A stretch of DNA of 64,000 nucleotides from UBA1479 sp963972065 (GCA_963972065.1 CAXAVJ010000006.1:1-64000); one strand, 5' to 3'; shown: positions 17,188-26,299, counted from the first letter of the stretch. Made by a program: numbers and translations. Notes: a model not told the origin generated them from the letters alone.

Positions 17188-18036
17188 CTAGAAGCGGTAG
17201 CTGTAACGCAGGCCGATGTTTTCCAGGCCTTCGTTGTAATCACAGATCTTGGCGTTCGAGATATGGTCGAAGATGGCCGCGATCTTGTGATGCTCGGTCA
17301 GCTGCCAGCCGAGGGTGAACGATTCCCGAAACAACAGATGACAGCCCAGGTCCTTCTTGTCGGCCGCCCCTGAATCCGTTTCGCCGTCGTGATAGGCGCC
17401 GCCGACGCTGAGCCCGGCGAACAGCCCCTTCCACAGGTTCCATTCATAGCTGAGCCCCACGAACACCTGGCTGGTGTCGCCTTCGGAATTGATGTTGGCG
17501 CCGATGTGGGGCTCCGGGCTCCAGATCAGGTCGAGGAATTTCGGCGAAGCGAAGCGGATTTCAATATGCCCGTCGTAGCCGTCTTCCTTGGAGTTGGAAA
17601 ACGGCCCATCGTCGTGAATCAGGGCGCCGATGGAAATTTCGGAAATAATGCCGCCGAGCGGTTTGCCGCGCGAACTGGCGCGGGCTCCCCGTTCCGTACC
17701 GCCGGGCCACAGCGGCCCCGTTTTCGACGACACCCGCGTCATCGGTTCGGCCTGCGGCTGAGGCGCCGGCGCGGAGGCCGGAACCGGGCGGACCTGGGGC
17801 CGAGGGGCGGGGCGCGCCGGCATGGGGGCATAAACCGGCTGGGCCACGCGCCCTGCGGCAGGCTGTCCCGGCCGAGCTTGGTCCCACTCTTTGGCCGGAC
17901 GAGCGGCGAAGGGATGGGCCTTGCCCATCAGAATTCGGATGTCGTATCCGGTCGACGCACTATCCGCCTGGGCACCGGACACAGCCACCATGCAGAGCCC
18001 CAGGCCCCAGCACAATCCCTTGAACTTATTATACAA
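17188..18036 (-). CDS. pagL: PagL-type lipid A 3-O-deacylase with Pro/Ala-rich linker
   Basis: A 282-residue outer-membrane protein. The C-terminal half (about 130-282) is a beta-barrel ending in aromatic YSYRF, and carries H258-I-S260-N261 followed by E272. This His-x-Ser...Glu pattern, with Glu 12 residues after Ser, matches the catalytic triad of PagL (His126, Ser128, Glu140 in Pseudomonas aeruginosa). The enzyme removes the 3-linked acyl chain of lipid A. A signal peptide is present (MYNKFKGLCWGLGLCMVAVS, cleavage near AQA-DS). Residues about 41-120, between signal and barrel, form a long Pro/Ala/Arg/Gln-rich low-complexity stretch not found in classical PagL, which is about 150 residues. 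It converges with the TPR gene (8-bp gap). The symbol rests on the triad and barrel, not on close similarity. Confidence 0.82.
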   Translation of the reverse strand: MYNKFKGLCWGLGLCMVAVSGAQADSASTGYDIRILMGKAHPFAARPAKEWDQARPGQPAAGRVAQPVYAPMPARPAPRPQVRPVPASAPAPQPQAEPMTRVSSKTGPLWPGGTERGARASSRGKPLGGIISEISIGALIHDDGPFSNSKEDGYDGHIEIRFASPKFLDLIWSPEPHIGANINSEGDTSQVFVGLSYEWNLWKGLFAGLSVGGAYHDGETDSGAADKKDLGCHLLFRESFTLGWQLTEHHKIAAIFDHISNAKICDYNEGLENIGLRYSYRF

Positions 18037-18132
18037 AACAGCCCCTCACTCGCTCACAGGACGCCGATTTCGACATTTCCCTGTCCCCGGCCATATCCCT
18101 GAATTCGACCGCGATAATGAAGCAGATCGGCC

Positions 18133-18163
18133 TTAAACAAGGGTAAACCTTCTTTCTGTTTAA
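18133..18163. promoter_or_regulatory. Inverted repeat in divergent promoter region
   Basis: TTAAACA (18133-18139) and TGTTTAA (18157-18163) are perfect 7-bp arms around a 17-base spacer. They lie in an AT-rich patch between the pagL start (18036, minus) and the cNMP/TPR gene start (18260, plus). The remaining intergenic sequence holds no gene. Confidence 0.4.
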
Positions 18164-18259
18164 TGGACGGGGCGGCAATCGTCCAGCGCCGCGGCAGGCA
18201 CCGATTGGATCGAACAACCGGCGCATTGACGGATAGCGTTCAACAAGCAGGCAAGGTCC

Positions 18260-20173
18260 GTGAGCAGCAGGAAACAACAATTCCGCGACAAGGACATCAT
18301 CTTCCGTGAGGGGGATCCGGCGACCCGTGCCTTCACCATCATCGCCGGCAAGGTCGAACTGATGACCGAGGTCGACGGCAAGGAAAAGCATCTGGGCATT
18401 CTCGGCCCGGGCAAGACCCTGGGCGACGCGGATGTCGCGCACGGCCGCCACAAATCGACAGCGATCGCCGCCGGCACGGTAACCCTGCGCCCGCTTGACC
18501 AGCAAGCCCTGGCCCTGGTCAAAGCGCCGGTTCAGGGGCCTGGCCTACTGGCCCGCCTGCTCGCCCCCCTTGCCGCACATGACAGCGGCGCCCCCCGCCG
18601 CCGGTTTTCCCTGTTCGGCTGGTTCCGCCAGATCAAGGAGGCGAGCCAGCCCGCCGACCCGACCCGCATCGAGGTCCGCGTTGCGGCCCTGCCCTCCGAA
18701 GGCCAGGCCACGGAAGGTTTCAACGCCGATAGCGACACCGCGTCGGACCCTGAAACCCTGATTCTCGACGCCTTCGCCGAACTGGAGGGCGTACGTGCCC
18801 GACCCCTGAAGAAACCCCTCACTCTTCCTGAGGACACGGAACCCCAAGATCGCGCGAACCGCCTGCATTGGGCGGCGCGCCAGGCCCTGGCACAGGTCGA
18901 GGCGGACGTCCTGATCTGCTTCGAGTTGGATGCCGCCGGCAAGCGCCTGACCCTGCGGTTCCTGCCCTTGGGCATCCAGAACGAGGACCCGCCCGGGATG
19001 TTCCATGCGGCCCAGGCGCTGGTGCTGCCGGCCCAGCCGGACCCCGCCCTGACGGCCCTGGCGACAGCCGTCGCCCTGACCGCGACAATCCCGCTGACCG
19101 AGGTCAAGAAGAGTCGCCTCGCCAATGTTCTGCCCCAGGCCATGGAACGCGCGGCCCCGGCCATCGAAGCCCTGGGCACGGCACCGGACATCACGGACCG
19201 CGACCGTGCCATCGCCCGGCTATTTTTCGCCAACCTGCTGACGCTTCAGTCGGGCCCGGCCGGACAGCTTGAGGGTTATCGCATGGCCGCCGACATCTAC
19301 GGTCAGGCCATCGCCTTCCTGAAGGATGACGCCGACGCCTTCGACCGTGCCGTGGCGCAACGCGCGCTCGGCGCGATTCTGCCGACCCTGGCCCCCGAAT
19401 GGGAAACCCTGGAGATGGCGGCCGACGACGAACACAAGGCGGCCGGACCGATGGCCCAGGCGATGGCGCTTCTGGAAGCGGCGGCCGAACAATTCACCCG
19501 CGACACCTATCCCAAGGAATGGGCGGCGCTGCAGAATCGGATGGGGCAAATCTGCTACCGCATCGATGCCCAGGAAGGCGACCAGGACCTGTTGAAACAG
19601 GCCCTGAATCACTATCAGGCCGCCTTGCAGGTCTTCAACCGGATCGACCATCCCATGCGCTGGGCCGAAGTCATGAACAACATCGGTCAGGCGGCGGCGA
19701 TCCTGGGCGAGCAGTTGAAATCGGTGGAACTGTTCGAAAAGGCCATCGAGGCGTGCTCCGGCGCCCTGGAAGTCCGCCACAAGCTGGATCATCCGCTGCT
19801 GTGGGCAGCGACCCAGAACAACCTGGGCTCGGCCCTGTTCATGCTGTCCAAGCTGACCCACGATCCGGGTCAGCTTGAGGCCGCCCGCGAGGCCTTTTCC
19901 CTGGCCAAGGGCGTGTACGAGGCGCGCGGCGCCCACCGCCTGACCATGATCACGGAAAAGAACCTGTCACGTGTCGAGCGCCTGATGGATATCGCCCGGC
20001 CCAAGTCGCCGCCACCCTTGCCGTGGGAGCCCAAGGATTACGCCCCGCATCTGGCGGAGACATCGGACCTTGAGGAAGAGGACGACGAGGAAGAAGGCGA
20101 CATGTCCGTCTATGACGCCCCCAAGGACGACGATGACGACCGTGGTTTCAAGAGCCGGGCCGCCGGAGCCTGA
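18260..20173 (+). CDS. Cyclic-nucleotide-binding-domain/TPR-like fusion protein
   Basis: A 637-residue protein starting with GTG (18260); no in-frame ATG precedes the first domain. Residues about 5-85 look like a compact cyclic-nucleotide-binding barrel (DKDIIFREGDPATRAFTIIA, GKVELM, KHLGILGPGKTLGDADV). A middle region (about 100-320) is Ala/Pro-rich and unrecognised. Residues about 330-590 form TPR-like helical repeats (EWAALQNRMGQICYRI, LLKQALNHYQAALQVFNRID, RWAEVMNNIGQAAAILGEQL, LLWAATQNNLGSALFML). The tail is strongly acidic (LEEEDDEEEGD, DDDDD). There is no DNA-binding domain, so it is probably an effector or scaffold rather than a transcription factor. Whether the barrel binds a nucleotide is open. 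Confidence 0.7.
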   Translation: MSSRKQQFRDKDIIFREGDPATRAFTIIAGKVELMTEVDGKEKHLGILGPGKTLGDADVAHGRHKSTAIAAGTVTLRPLDQQALALVKAPVQGPGLLARLLAPLAAHDSGAPRRRFSLFGWFRQIKEASQPADPTRIEVRVAALPSEGQATEGFNADSDTASDPETLILDAFAELEGVRARPLKKPLTLPEDTEPQDRANRLHWAARQALAQVEADVLICFELDAAGKRLTLRFLPLGIQNEDPPGMFHAAQALVLPAQPDPALTALATAVALTATIPLTEVKKSRLANVLPQAMERAAPAIEALGTAPDITDRDRAIARLFFANLLTLQSGPAGQLEGYRMAADIYGQAIAFLKDDADAFDRAVAQRALGAILPTLAPEWETLEMAADDEHKAAGPMAQAMALLEAAAEQFTRDTYPKEWAALQNRMGQICYRIDAQEGDQDLLKQALNHYQAALQVFNRIDHPMRWAEVMNNIGQAAAILGEQLKSVELFEKAIEACSGALEVRHKLDHPLLWAATQNNLGSALFMLSKLTHDPGQLEAAREAFSLAKGVYEARGAHRLTMITEKNLSRVERLMDIARPKSPPPLPWEPKDYAPHLAETSDLEEEDDEEEGDMSVYDAPKDDDDDRGFKSRAAGA

Positions 20174-20292
20174 ACTCCACTCCTCCAAGGAGACTTGCAC
20201 CCGGCGGCGAAGATATTACATTTAGGGCTCAGCGCCGCGTCCAGGCCATCGGACCGGCGCAGCGCGATAGCCCAAGGACCGCGGACGGACCC

Positions 20293-20532
20293 ATGAGCAA
20301 CTTACGTTCACCCATCGGATCGGATATCACCTGGCGTCAGCCGGACGGTGAATTGGTGTCCTGCGAGGAAAAGCTTAAGGTCCTGAACGAGAACCTTGAG
20401 GAAATTCGCCAGTACTGCCAGGACGCCTTCGAGGACGCGATCCTCATGGGCTGCGACGAGGCCCAGGTCCGCGCGGTCCTGCAATCCGTCGTCGACGCCA
20501 TCGAGAACCCCTACAAGGGCCGCAAGTCCTAG
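20293..20532 (+). CDS. Small conserved hypothetical protein
   Basis: A 79-residue acidic protein, mostly helical (CEEKLKVLNENLEEIRQYCQ, then AFEDAILMGCDEAQVRAVLQ) and ending NPYKGRKS. Codon use fits the surrounding genes. I do not recognise a characterised family. It follows the cNMP/TPR gene after 119 bp with its own leader and is followed by a REP-like repeat. Confidence 0.75.
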   Translation: MSNLRSPIGSDITWRQPDGELVSCEEKLKVLNENLEEIRQYCQDAFEDAILMGCDEAQVRAVLQSVVDAIENPYKGRKS

Positions 20533-20558
20533 TCATTCGACATCACGCCACCCTGTCC

Positions 20559-20615
20559 GTCACCCCCGCGAAAGCGGGGGTCCAGCGTTCTGGATTCCCG
20601 CTTTCGCGGGAATGA
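20559..20615. repeat. REP-like intergenic palindromic element (copy 1)
   Basis: Two hairpins in tandem: CCCCCGC-gaaa-GCGGGGG (20563-20580) and ATTCCCGC-tttc-GCGGGAAT (20594-20613), joined by TCCAG...CTGGAT and flanked by GTCA and TGAC. This is the architecture of short palindromic intergenic repeats common in proteobacterial genomes. It lies between the small conserved gene and the end of the EAL gene, where it may also stop transcription from either side. A variant copy lies at 49203-49275. Confidence 0.8.
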
Positions 20616-20661
20616 CGCGTGGGGCCATCGCTGCCAGCGGGTCGCGTCCGCCCGGAAACGT

Positions 20662-22422
20662 TCAGTCGGCGCCGATGAAACGATCGGCGAAGGTGAAGGG
20701 ATCGGGGCTGGGCTTGCCGAAATGCCAGCCCTGGCCGTAGTCGATGCCGCAATAAAACAGCTTGTTGGCGGCATCCTGGTCCTCGACCATTTCCGCGACC
20801 GTATGAACCCCCGCGGAAGAACACATCTTTGCCATCGACGACAGCATGTCGCGGCCCTTGTCCGAGGCACAGGCCCGGCGCACCACGGGGCCATCGAACT
20901 TGACCACGTCGACGTCGAGGGCGTTGAGGTAATCGAAACTGGCCGACCCGGCGCCGAAATCATCAAGACAGAATTCGAACCCGCGCGAGCGGATTTCCTG
21001 GATCACCTTGTTGAGGGTTTCCAGGTCCTCGGCCTCGGCCGATTCCGTCAGTTCGAACATCACCCGGCGGTTCATGTCGCGGCGGCTTTCGAGAACCTGG
21101 ATCAGGCGCTGCACGAACTGCGGCTGCGCCAACGACAGCGACGACAGGTTGACTGCCACCGGCGGCAGCGGCCCGCGTTTCGCCATATGCCCCAGAATAT
21201 CCATGACCTGACGGACCACGGCAAAATCGAAATCGACAATCAGGCCCAACTGTTCGGCCAGCGTGATGATCTGGAACGTGGTCTTGGCACGGGTCTGGTC
21301 GCGGAACCGGGACAGGGCCTCGAAATGATGGACCCGGCCCAGGCGCAGGTCGCAGATCGGCATGAACACCAGATCAAAGTCGCAACGTTCCGTCGTTTCC
21401 TTGATGAACCTCACGGTTTCCACCGTGTCCTGCATCATGTCGTCGAGCGCGTCGGACAGTTTTTCGACCGGCAGCCGCGCCTTGCCGGTGCAGAACTGCT
21501 GCATGGTATGGACCAGGGCGCGGGCGACCTGGTCCTCGCTGAGCCCCGCCCCGTCGGCGTCCAGGGTCGAGGAGCGGGCGCCGAACTCGGCGGCCTTGTC
21601 GCCGAGAAGCTGCTGGGCGGCTTCCTCGACCTTCATGTTCACATCCTCGGGGTCGACGTCGCCGCCGTGGACATAGGCAAAGTTCTCGGCATCCAACTGG
21701 CCCGCCGTGCTGCCGCCCAGCGAATGGGTTTTCAGGATGCTGCCGACGGCGGTCATCAGGTTGCGCTTCTCGCTGGCGCCCAGGGTTTCGGTCAGGGACT
21801 TGACGTTGTCCAGGCGCACGAACGTGAGCTGCCCCCTGGCACCCGTGCGATCGTAATCCTGAATGCGTTCGACCGCGGCGCGGGTGAAGGACTCGCGCTC
21901 CAACACACCGGACCATTCGTCCTCGATCAGATCCTCGGCCGGGACATGGGTCTTGCGCACCGGCTCGACCTTCAATGCCAGGAAATAATGATCCTCGAAA
22001 TCAGGCATGCGGTAGCCTGAAAACACCACGGGAATGCGTTTTCCGGCGGTGCTTTTCAGATCGAGAACGACGTCCTCCAGGCGACCGTTGCGGCCGCCGC
22101 CGGTCAGCAGATCGCGGGCATAGGTCTTGTGCTCGTCACCGACAAAGTCGAGGAACGACGAGCCCAACAGGGTTTCCGGCGTGGCGCCCAGTACCGGGGT
22201 CACCCCGGCGGCGAAGGCGATATTGTAGTCGCCGTCCAGTTCAAGAAGAAGGTCCGCCCGGCAAAAGGCCAGGGCCACGAAGCGTTCGCGGTCGGTCTTG
22301 CCCTGAGCGCGGGATTTCGCCCTGGGTTTGGCCTTGGCGGCCGTGCCCGATTTCCCCGCCGTGTCGTCCCTGTCCGCGTCGGTCATGGCGGCCCCTGAAT
22401 GCTTGAGCGCGATCTCGTTCAT
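20662..22422 (-). CDS. EAL-domain cyclic-di-GMP phosphodiesterase with PAS-like and degenerate GGDEF regions
   Basis: A 586-residue cytoplasmic protein. The N-terminus (1-45) is Lys/Ala-rich and disordered; residues about 48-155 look like a PAS sensor domain. A region about 170-280 resembles a GGDEF domain that has lost its signature (QLDAENFAYVHG). The C-terminal EAL domain (about 345-580) keeps catalytic and metal residues: E368-A-L, N425 in VNLSS, E457 in FELTES, D487-D488 in CLDDFG, K508 and E544. It should therefore hydrolyse c-di-GMP while the GGDEF-like part can only be regulatory. It lies 142 bp downstream of the ABC operon on the same strand, with probable independent expression. Confidence 0.87.
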   Translation of the reverse strand: MNEIALKHSGAAMTDADRDDTAGKSGTAAKAKPRAKSRAQGKTDRERFVALAFCRADLLLELDGDYNIAFAAGVTPVLGATPETLLGSSFLDFVGDEHKTYARDLLTGGGRNGRLEDVVLDLKSTAGKRIPVVFSGYRMPDFEDHYFLALKVEPVRKTHVPAEDLIEDEWSGVLERESFTRAAVERIQDYDRTGARGQLTFVRLDNVKSLTETLGASEKRNLMTAVGSILKTHSLGGSTAGQLDAENFAYVHGGDVDPEDVNMKVEEAAQQLLGDKAAEFGARSSTLDADGAGLSEDQVARALVHTMQQFCTGKARLPVEKLSDALDDMMQDTVETVRFIKETTERCDFDLVFMPICDLRLGRVHHFEALSRFRDQTRAKTTFQIITLAEQLGLIVDFDFAVVRQVMDILGHMAKRGPLPPVAVNLSSLSLAQPQFVQRLIQVLESRRDMNRRVMFELTESAEAEDLETLNKVIQEIRSRGFEFCLDDFGAGSASFDYLNALDVDVVKFDGPVVRRACASDKGRDMLSSMAKMCSSAGVHTVAEMVEDQDAANKLFYCGIDYGQGWHFGKPSPDPFTFADRFIGAD

Positions 22423-22564
22423 GTCGAGCCTACCTCACCCCGTCGCCGGGGTCCACGGGCGGCCCCCTGGCCGACCTTACAGGGGCAGCGTAGGGATGCA
22501 AGACCACGCCATCTGTGACGGGCGGCACAATTTTGAAATCAAGGGAAAATTAGTTGCGAAGCCG

Positions 22565-23626
22565 TTACGAGCCGGCGGCGTCCTCGACCAGGTCCTTCAT
22601 ACGCTTGGCGATCGAGTCGTAGCGATAGTCGGAGATGCGGAACACCCAGGGGCCGGTGCGTGCGCGCAAACCGTCGGCCTCCGCCGTGTCTTCGCCACCG
22701 GCGATGTCGAGCGACACCCAATATTCGGCCGCCGGCCCTTTGGGATCACCCTTGGGCAATTCGATCAGGGCGGTCACAGTCAGCCCGTCAAAGGTTTCGT
22801 AGACGACACGGGTCGCCGTGGCCGGATCGACGGGATGCTTTTCGCGAAGCGCGACGTCCATGATCTTGTAGTCGTCGATGGCCGACGCGATGCCGTTGAC
22901 GCTGAACCGGCTTTTCACCTTTTTGCCGTCGGGAACGCCGTTCAGCACGAAATCCAAATCCCCCTGCTGTTCCTTGAAGATGGAAATTTTCTCGCCGTCG
23001 GCGTGATGAATTTCGACGCGCCGGATGCGCTTGGTTGGGATATCGAAGATGTCCGTCTCGATCCATTCGGAAATCAGTTTGCCGATTTCGATCGAGCCCT
23101 TGGCCAACCAGGCCTGATCCTTGCCGGGAATGCGGAAATAGGTGCCGCCTTCGGCCGAACCCTCAAGCGAGCTGCGGGCCTTGCCGATCACCATGTCGAT
23201 CATCGGCCGCCCGCCCTTGTCGTTGAGGCGCAGGCTGATCGCCTTCGAGCCCACGGCATCGGGATCGCCCAGTTCAAGCCGCGGGAACAGTTCCGGGGTC
23301 GCCGTCTTGGGCGCCAGATAGGTGAGTTCCGCCACGCGCAACGCCAACGCGTTCACCTGGCTTGCCTTCGCCGGGTACATGTCGCGGTCGGCAATGCCCC
23401 AGTCCCCGGCATCCTTGGCGTTGCGCTTGAAGGTCAGCACCCCGCCTTCGTGGCTTTCGATGCGCACCGTGTCGACATCGTTCAGGTTATCGATCAGGCC
23501 CGGCACCACCGGATCGCCCAGGTTGGCGTAAACCGCGTCGCCGGGCCGGGTGACCACGGCGGCGGCGGCGGCAACGATGCCCAGCACCGCGGCGACCAGA
23601 AGGATCAGGAAGTTTTTCGCGCTCAT
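22565..23626 (-). CDS. DUF4340-domain protein of a Gld-like ABC transporter operon
   Basis: A 353-residue protein with a single N-terminal membrane helix (FLILLVAAVLGIVAAAAAVV) and a large soluble region outside the cytoplasm. The repeated pattern with IPTKRIRRVEIHHADGEKIS and WGIADRDMYPAKASQVNAL is characteristic of the DUF4340 family, which is found next to GldG-type proteins. It is the last gene of a four-gene minus-strand operon (ATPase, permease, GldG-like, DUF4340), 12 bp after the GldG-like stop. Function is unknown; it probably works in the periplasm with the GldG-like subunit. Confidence 0.85.
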   Translation of the reverse strand: MSAKNFLILLVAAVLGIVAAAAAVVTRPGDAVYANLGDPVVPGLIDNLNDVDTVRIESHEGGVLTFKRNAKDAGDWGIADRDMYPAKASQVNALALRVAELTYLAPKTATPELFPRLELGDPDAVGSKAISLRLNDKGGRPMIDMVIGKARSSLEGSAEGGTYFRIPGKDQAWLAKGSIEIGKLISEWIETDIFDIPTKRIRRVEIHHADGEKISIFKEQQGDLDFVLNGVPDGKKVKSRFSVNGIASAIDDYKIMDVALREKHPVDPATATRVVYETFDGLTVTALIELPKGDPKGPAAEYWVSLDIAGGEDTAEADGLRARTGPWVFRISDYRYDSIAKRMKDLVEDAAGS

Positions 23627-23638
23627 GCCGGCTCTCCC

Positions 23639-25549
23639 CTATTCCGTCACCGGCCGCGCGCGGGCGCGGCCCAAGCGGCGGGCAACGGCGATGATCAGGG
23701 CGGCAAATCCCAGAATCAAGGGAATGGCCGCGATGTTGAGGAACTTCAGCCAGGCGTCCAGCGCATCGATATCCTTGCGCAGCGCGTGCTGCACGTTGCG
23801 CAGGTCGTGGCGGATATCGATCATCTTGCGGCGGAATTCGGCGATCGCGGTTTTCTCTTCCGCCGTCAGGATGGCTTCGCCGTTGGCCCCTTCGCGGTTG
23901 GTCAGGCCCTCGATCCGCTTTTGGGTCTCCTGAAGTTCCTTGGCCAGTTTCTCTTGTTCAGCGCGGAACTTGCGCTCGGCCTCAAGCTGGATTTTCTCGA
24001 CCATCAGGAACGGGCGCTTGGAATCCCCGCGCGAGCGCAGGCCCAGCAACACATCGCCGCCGGACAGGTTCTCAACCGCGTTGATGACGAAGTCGCTGTT
24101 GCCCGCATAGGGCACCATAAGCTGTTCGCCGTTGACGTTGCGAACTTCCGCCCACAGACCTTCGTGCAGGACGTCCGTGTCGGCGACGACCACCGCGTTG
24201 AGCGGCTTCTGCGATTCCGCCAGGTGGGTCTTGGCCCTTTCGAGGCGGGCCTTTTCGGCGTCCTCGCCCTCACCGATCAGCGGCGGCCCGTCGGGGAACG
24301 CCGATTTGACCGGCCCGGTCACGCGCGCGGCCATGGTCAGCTTCTTACCCGACGCCTTGAAGTCACGGAACAGGGCGACAATGTCGATGCGGCCTTGCAG
24401 CTTAGCCACGTCAAGGGCTTCGGAATCCTCCGAGGTGGTGACGAGCGGGCGGAAGGTCGTGGTCGCGCCCTCGGCCGGCTCGAGTATCCCGGCCGAACCG
24501 ACGTTGAGATCGCGGATGTCGGCGACCACTGCGTCGGTGGTGTCCAGGTTGCGCCGATCAAGCGTATTCCACGCCACGTAATCGACCTGGGTGATCTGGC
24601 CTTCGTGACGGACGTTGACGCGGCGCGCCGATTGCAGGTCGGCGGCGACCTTGTCCTTGATGAAGGTGACGCCCCAGGATTTCAGAAGCCGGTCGATGTC
24701 CGATGGGCCCGCCGGTCCCTGAGGGCTGGGGGCTTCGGTTTCCGCGTTGGGGTCGATGAAGGCCAGAACCCGCCCGCCGCGCATGACGAACTGGTCAATG
24801 GCGTACAGGGTCTCGTCGCTGAGGTTTTTGGGATGGACCAGCATCAACATGCCGATTTCAGACGGCACGGCGTTGAATTCGGCCGGCATGGTGCGGACGT
24901 CGAACAGTTCGCGGATCTGGCTGATCACGGCCCAGGCCGGCACGGGCCGCTGGCCCATCATGAAGCCACCCTCAACCGGCAGACGCGCGACCATGCCGAC
25001 GATCGGTCGGTCCAGGGTCGCCAGCGAATAGACCAGCTTGGTCAGATCGTATTCCAGGAACGGCTCGCGTTCCGTCGTGAAGTAGGGAATGACGGCCTTG
25101 CCGTCGACGGAATTGGTGCCGGCCAGACCGAAATAACCGCGGTCGCCGGACTGGTCATAGGGCAGGCCCTGCAGGCCGAAGGTGACGGCCTCGTCCTCGA
25201 CCTCGGAAAAGGCCTCCGGGTTCTTGACTTCAAGCCGAATCTTGCCGCCCGAGATATTGACGTAGCGTTCCAGAAGTTCGCGCACACGGTTGGCGTAGGC
25301 CTGATGGCCCGGATATCTTTCGCCCAGCGCGCGGGTGAAATAGAGGCGTAGCGTGATCGGTTCCGTCAACGACGTCAGCACCTTGCGCGTACCGTCGGAC
25401 AGGGTGTAGAGCCCGCGTTCCGTCAGATCGACCTGGGCCGAGCGCAGGGACAAGTTGACCGCCAGATTGACGGCAAGGAACAAGACGGCGGCGAGACCCA
25501 CGCCAATCACGGCGAGACGGTTGCGGTCGATGGTCTTCAATGCGTTCAT
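23639..25549 (-). CDS. GldG-like ABC transporter auxiliary protein
   Basis: A 636-residue protein anchored by one helix at each end (about residues 13-33 and 605-625) with a large periplasmic domain between. The N-terminal region reads LTERGLYTLSDGTRKVL...TEPITLRLYFT, the mark of the GldG/'ABC-type uncharacterized transport' family (COG3225); a coiled coil rich in Glu/Lys/Gln (about 530-590, EAERKFRAEQEKLAKELQET) precedes the last helix. In Bacteroidetes GldF/GldG with GldA form an ABC complex needed for gliding; in proteobacteria the role is unknown. It sits 15 bp after the permease gene. Confidence 0.87.
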   Translation of the reverse strand: MNALKTIDRNRLAVIGVGLAAVLFLAVNLAVNLSLRSAQVDLTERGLYTLSDGTRKVLTSLTEPITLRLYFTRALGERYPGHQAYANRVRELLERYVNISGGKIRLEVKNPEAFSEVEDEAVTFGLQGLPYDQSGDRGYFGLAGTNSVDGKAVIPYFTTEREPFLEYDLTKLVYSLATLDRPIVGMVARLPVEGGFMMGQRPVPAWAVISQIRELFDVRTMPAEFNAVPSEIGMLMLVHPKNLSDETLYAIDQFVMRGGRVLAFIDPNAETEAPSPQGPAGPSDIDRLLKSWGVTFIKDKVAADLQSARRVNVRHEGQITQVDYVAWNTLDRRNLDTTDAVVADIRDLNVGSAGILEPAEGATTTFRPLVTTSEDSEALDVAKLQGRIDIVALFRDFKASGKKLTMAARVTGPVKSAFPDGPPLIGEGEDAEKARLERAKTHLAESQKPLNAVVVADTDVLHEGLWAEVRNVNGEQLMVPYAGNSDFVINAVENLSGGDVLLGLRSRGDSKRPFLMVEKIQLEAERKFRAEQEKLAKELQETQKRIEGLTNREGANGEAILTAEEKTAIAEFRRKMIDIRHDLRNVQHALRKDIDALDAWLKFLNIAAIPLILGFAALIIAVARRLGRARARPVTE

Positions 25550-25564
25550 GATTTTTCCCGCCCT

Positions 25565-26299
25565 CTACGCCGATTTCTTCACTTCAACGACAATCACGTT
25601 GGTGAACAGGAAAAACGCAATCAGCGACACGAAGAACAGCACGTCACGCAGGTCGATAACGCCGCGCATGACCGCATCGAAGCGGACCAGAAAGCTGAGG
25701 CTGGCCACCGTGTCGACGATCAGCGCCGGCGCCCAGCCCTGGAAGAAGTTGAGCACCAGATCCAGGCCGCTCATGGTGAACAGGAAGCACACCGTGGCCG
25801 AAATGATGAAGGCAATCACCTGGTTCTTGGTCATCGCCGACATGCAGGCGCCGATGGACATGAAGGCACCCGCCATCAGGAAGCTGCCGACATAGCCCGC
25901 GACGATCACGCCGTTGTCCGGCGCGCCCAGCACGTTGACGGTAACCCAGACGGGAAAGGTCAGCGCCAGCGCGATGCCGCAGAACGCCCAGGCCGCCATG
26001 AATTTGCCGAGCACCGCCTGCGTCGTGGTCACGGGCAGGGTCATCAGAAGCTCGATGGTGCCGGACTTGCGTTCCTCCGCCCACAGGCGCATGGCGACGG
26101 CGGGAATCAGGATCAGGTACAGCCAGGGATGAAAGCGGAAGAAGGCTTCCAAATCCGCCTGACCGTTATCGAAGAAACGGCCCAGATAGAAGGTGAAGGC
26201 GCCGGTCAGCGCCAGGAAGATAACGATGAACACAAGCGCCAGCGGCGTCGCGAAATAGCCCGCCAGTTCGCGCTTGGCGATGATCCAGATGTTACGCAT
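25565..26299 (-). CDS. ABC-2 permease subunit (GldF-like)
   Basis: A 244-residue inner-membrane protein with about six helices (for example ALVFIVIFLALTGAFTFYLG, ALTFPVWVTVNVLGAPDNG, VIAFIISATVCFLFTMSGL). The conserved MRLWAEERKSGTIELLMTLP segment is the cytoplasmic coupling element of ABC-2/GldF permeases. The ATG at 26299 overlaps the end of the ATPase gene by 8 bp; a longer frame to 26359 lies inside that gene and was rejected. It forms the membrane channel of the complex encoded by the four-gene operon. Confidence 0.9.
   Translation of the reverse strand: MRNIWIIAKRELAGYFATPLALVFIVIFLALTGAFTFYLGRFFDNGQADLEAFFRFHPWLYLILIPAVAMRLWAEERKSGTIELLMTLPVTTTQAVLGKFMAAWAFCGIALALTFPVWVTVNVLGAPDNGVIVAGYVGSFLMAGAFMSIGACMSAMTKNQVIAFIISATVCFLFTMSGLDLVLNFFQGWAPALIVDTVASLSFLVRFDAVMRGVIDLRDVLFFVSLIAFFLFTNVIVVEVKKSA

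Noticed and set aside
22328..25351. Open plus-strand frame of about 1,007 codons opposite the GldG-like and DUF4340 genes
   Set aside because: It is the antisense shadow of well-supported minus-strand genes; His/Arg/Gly/Gln-rich translation with no recognisable domain, as expected in high-GC DNA.
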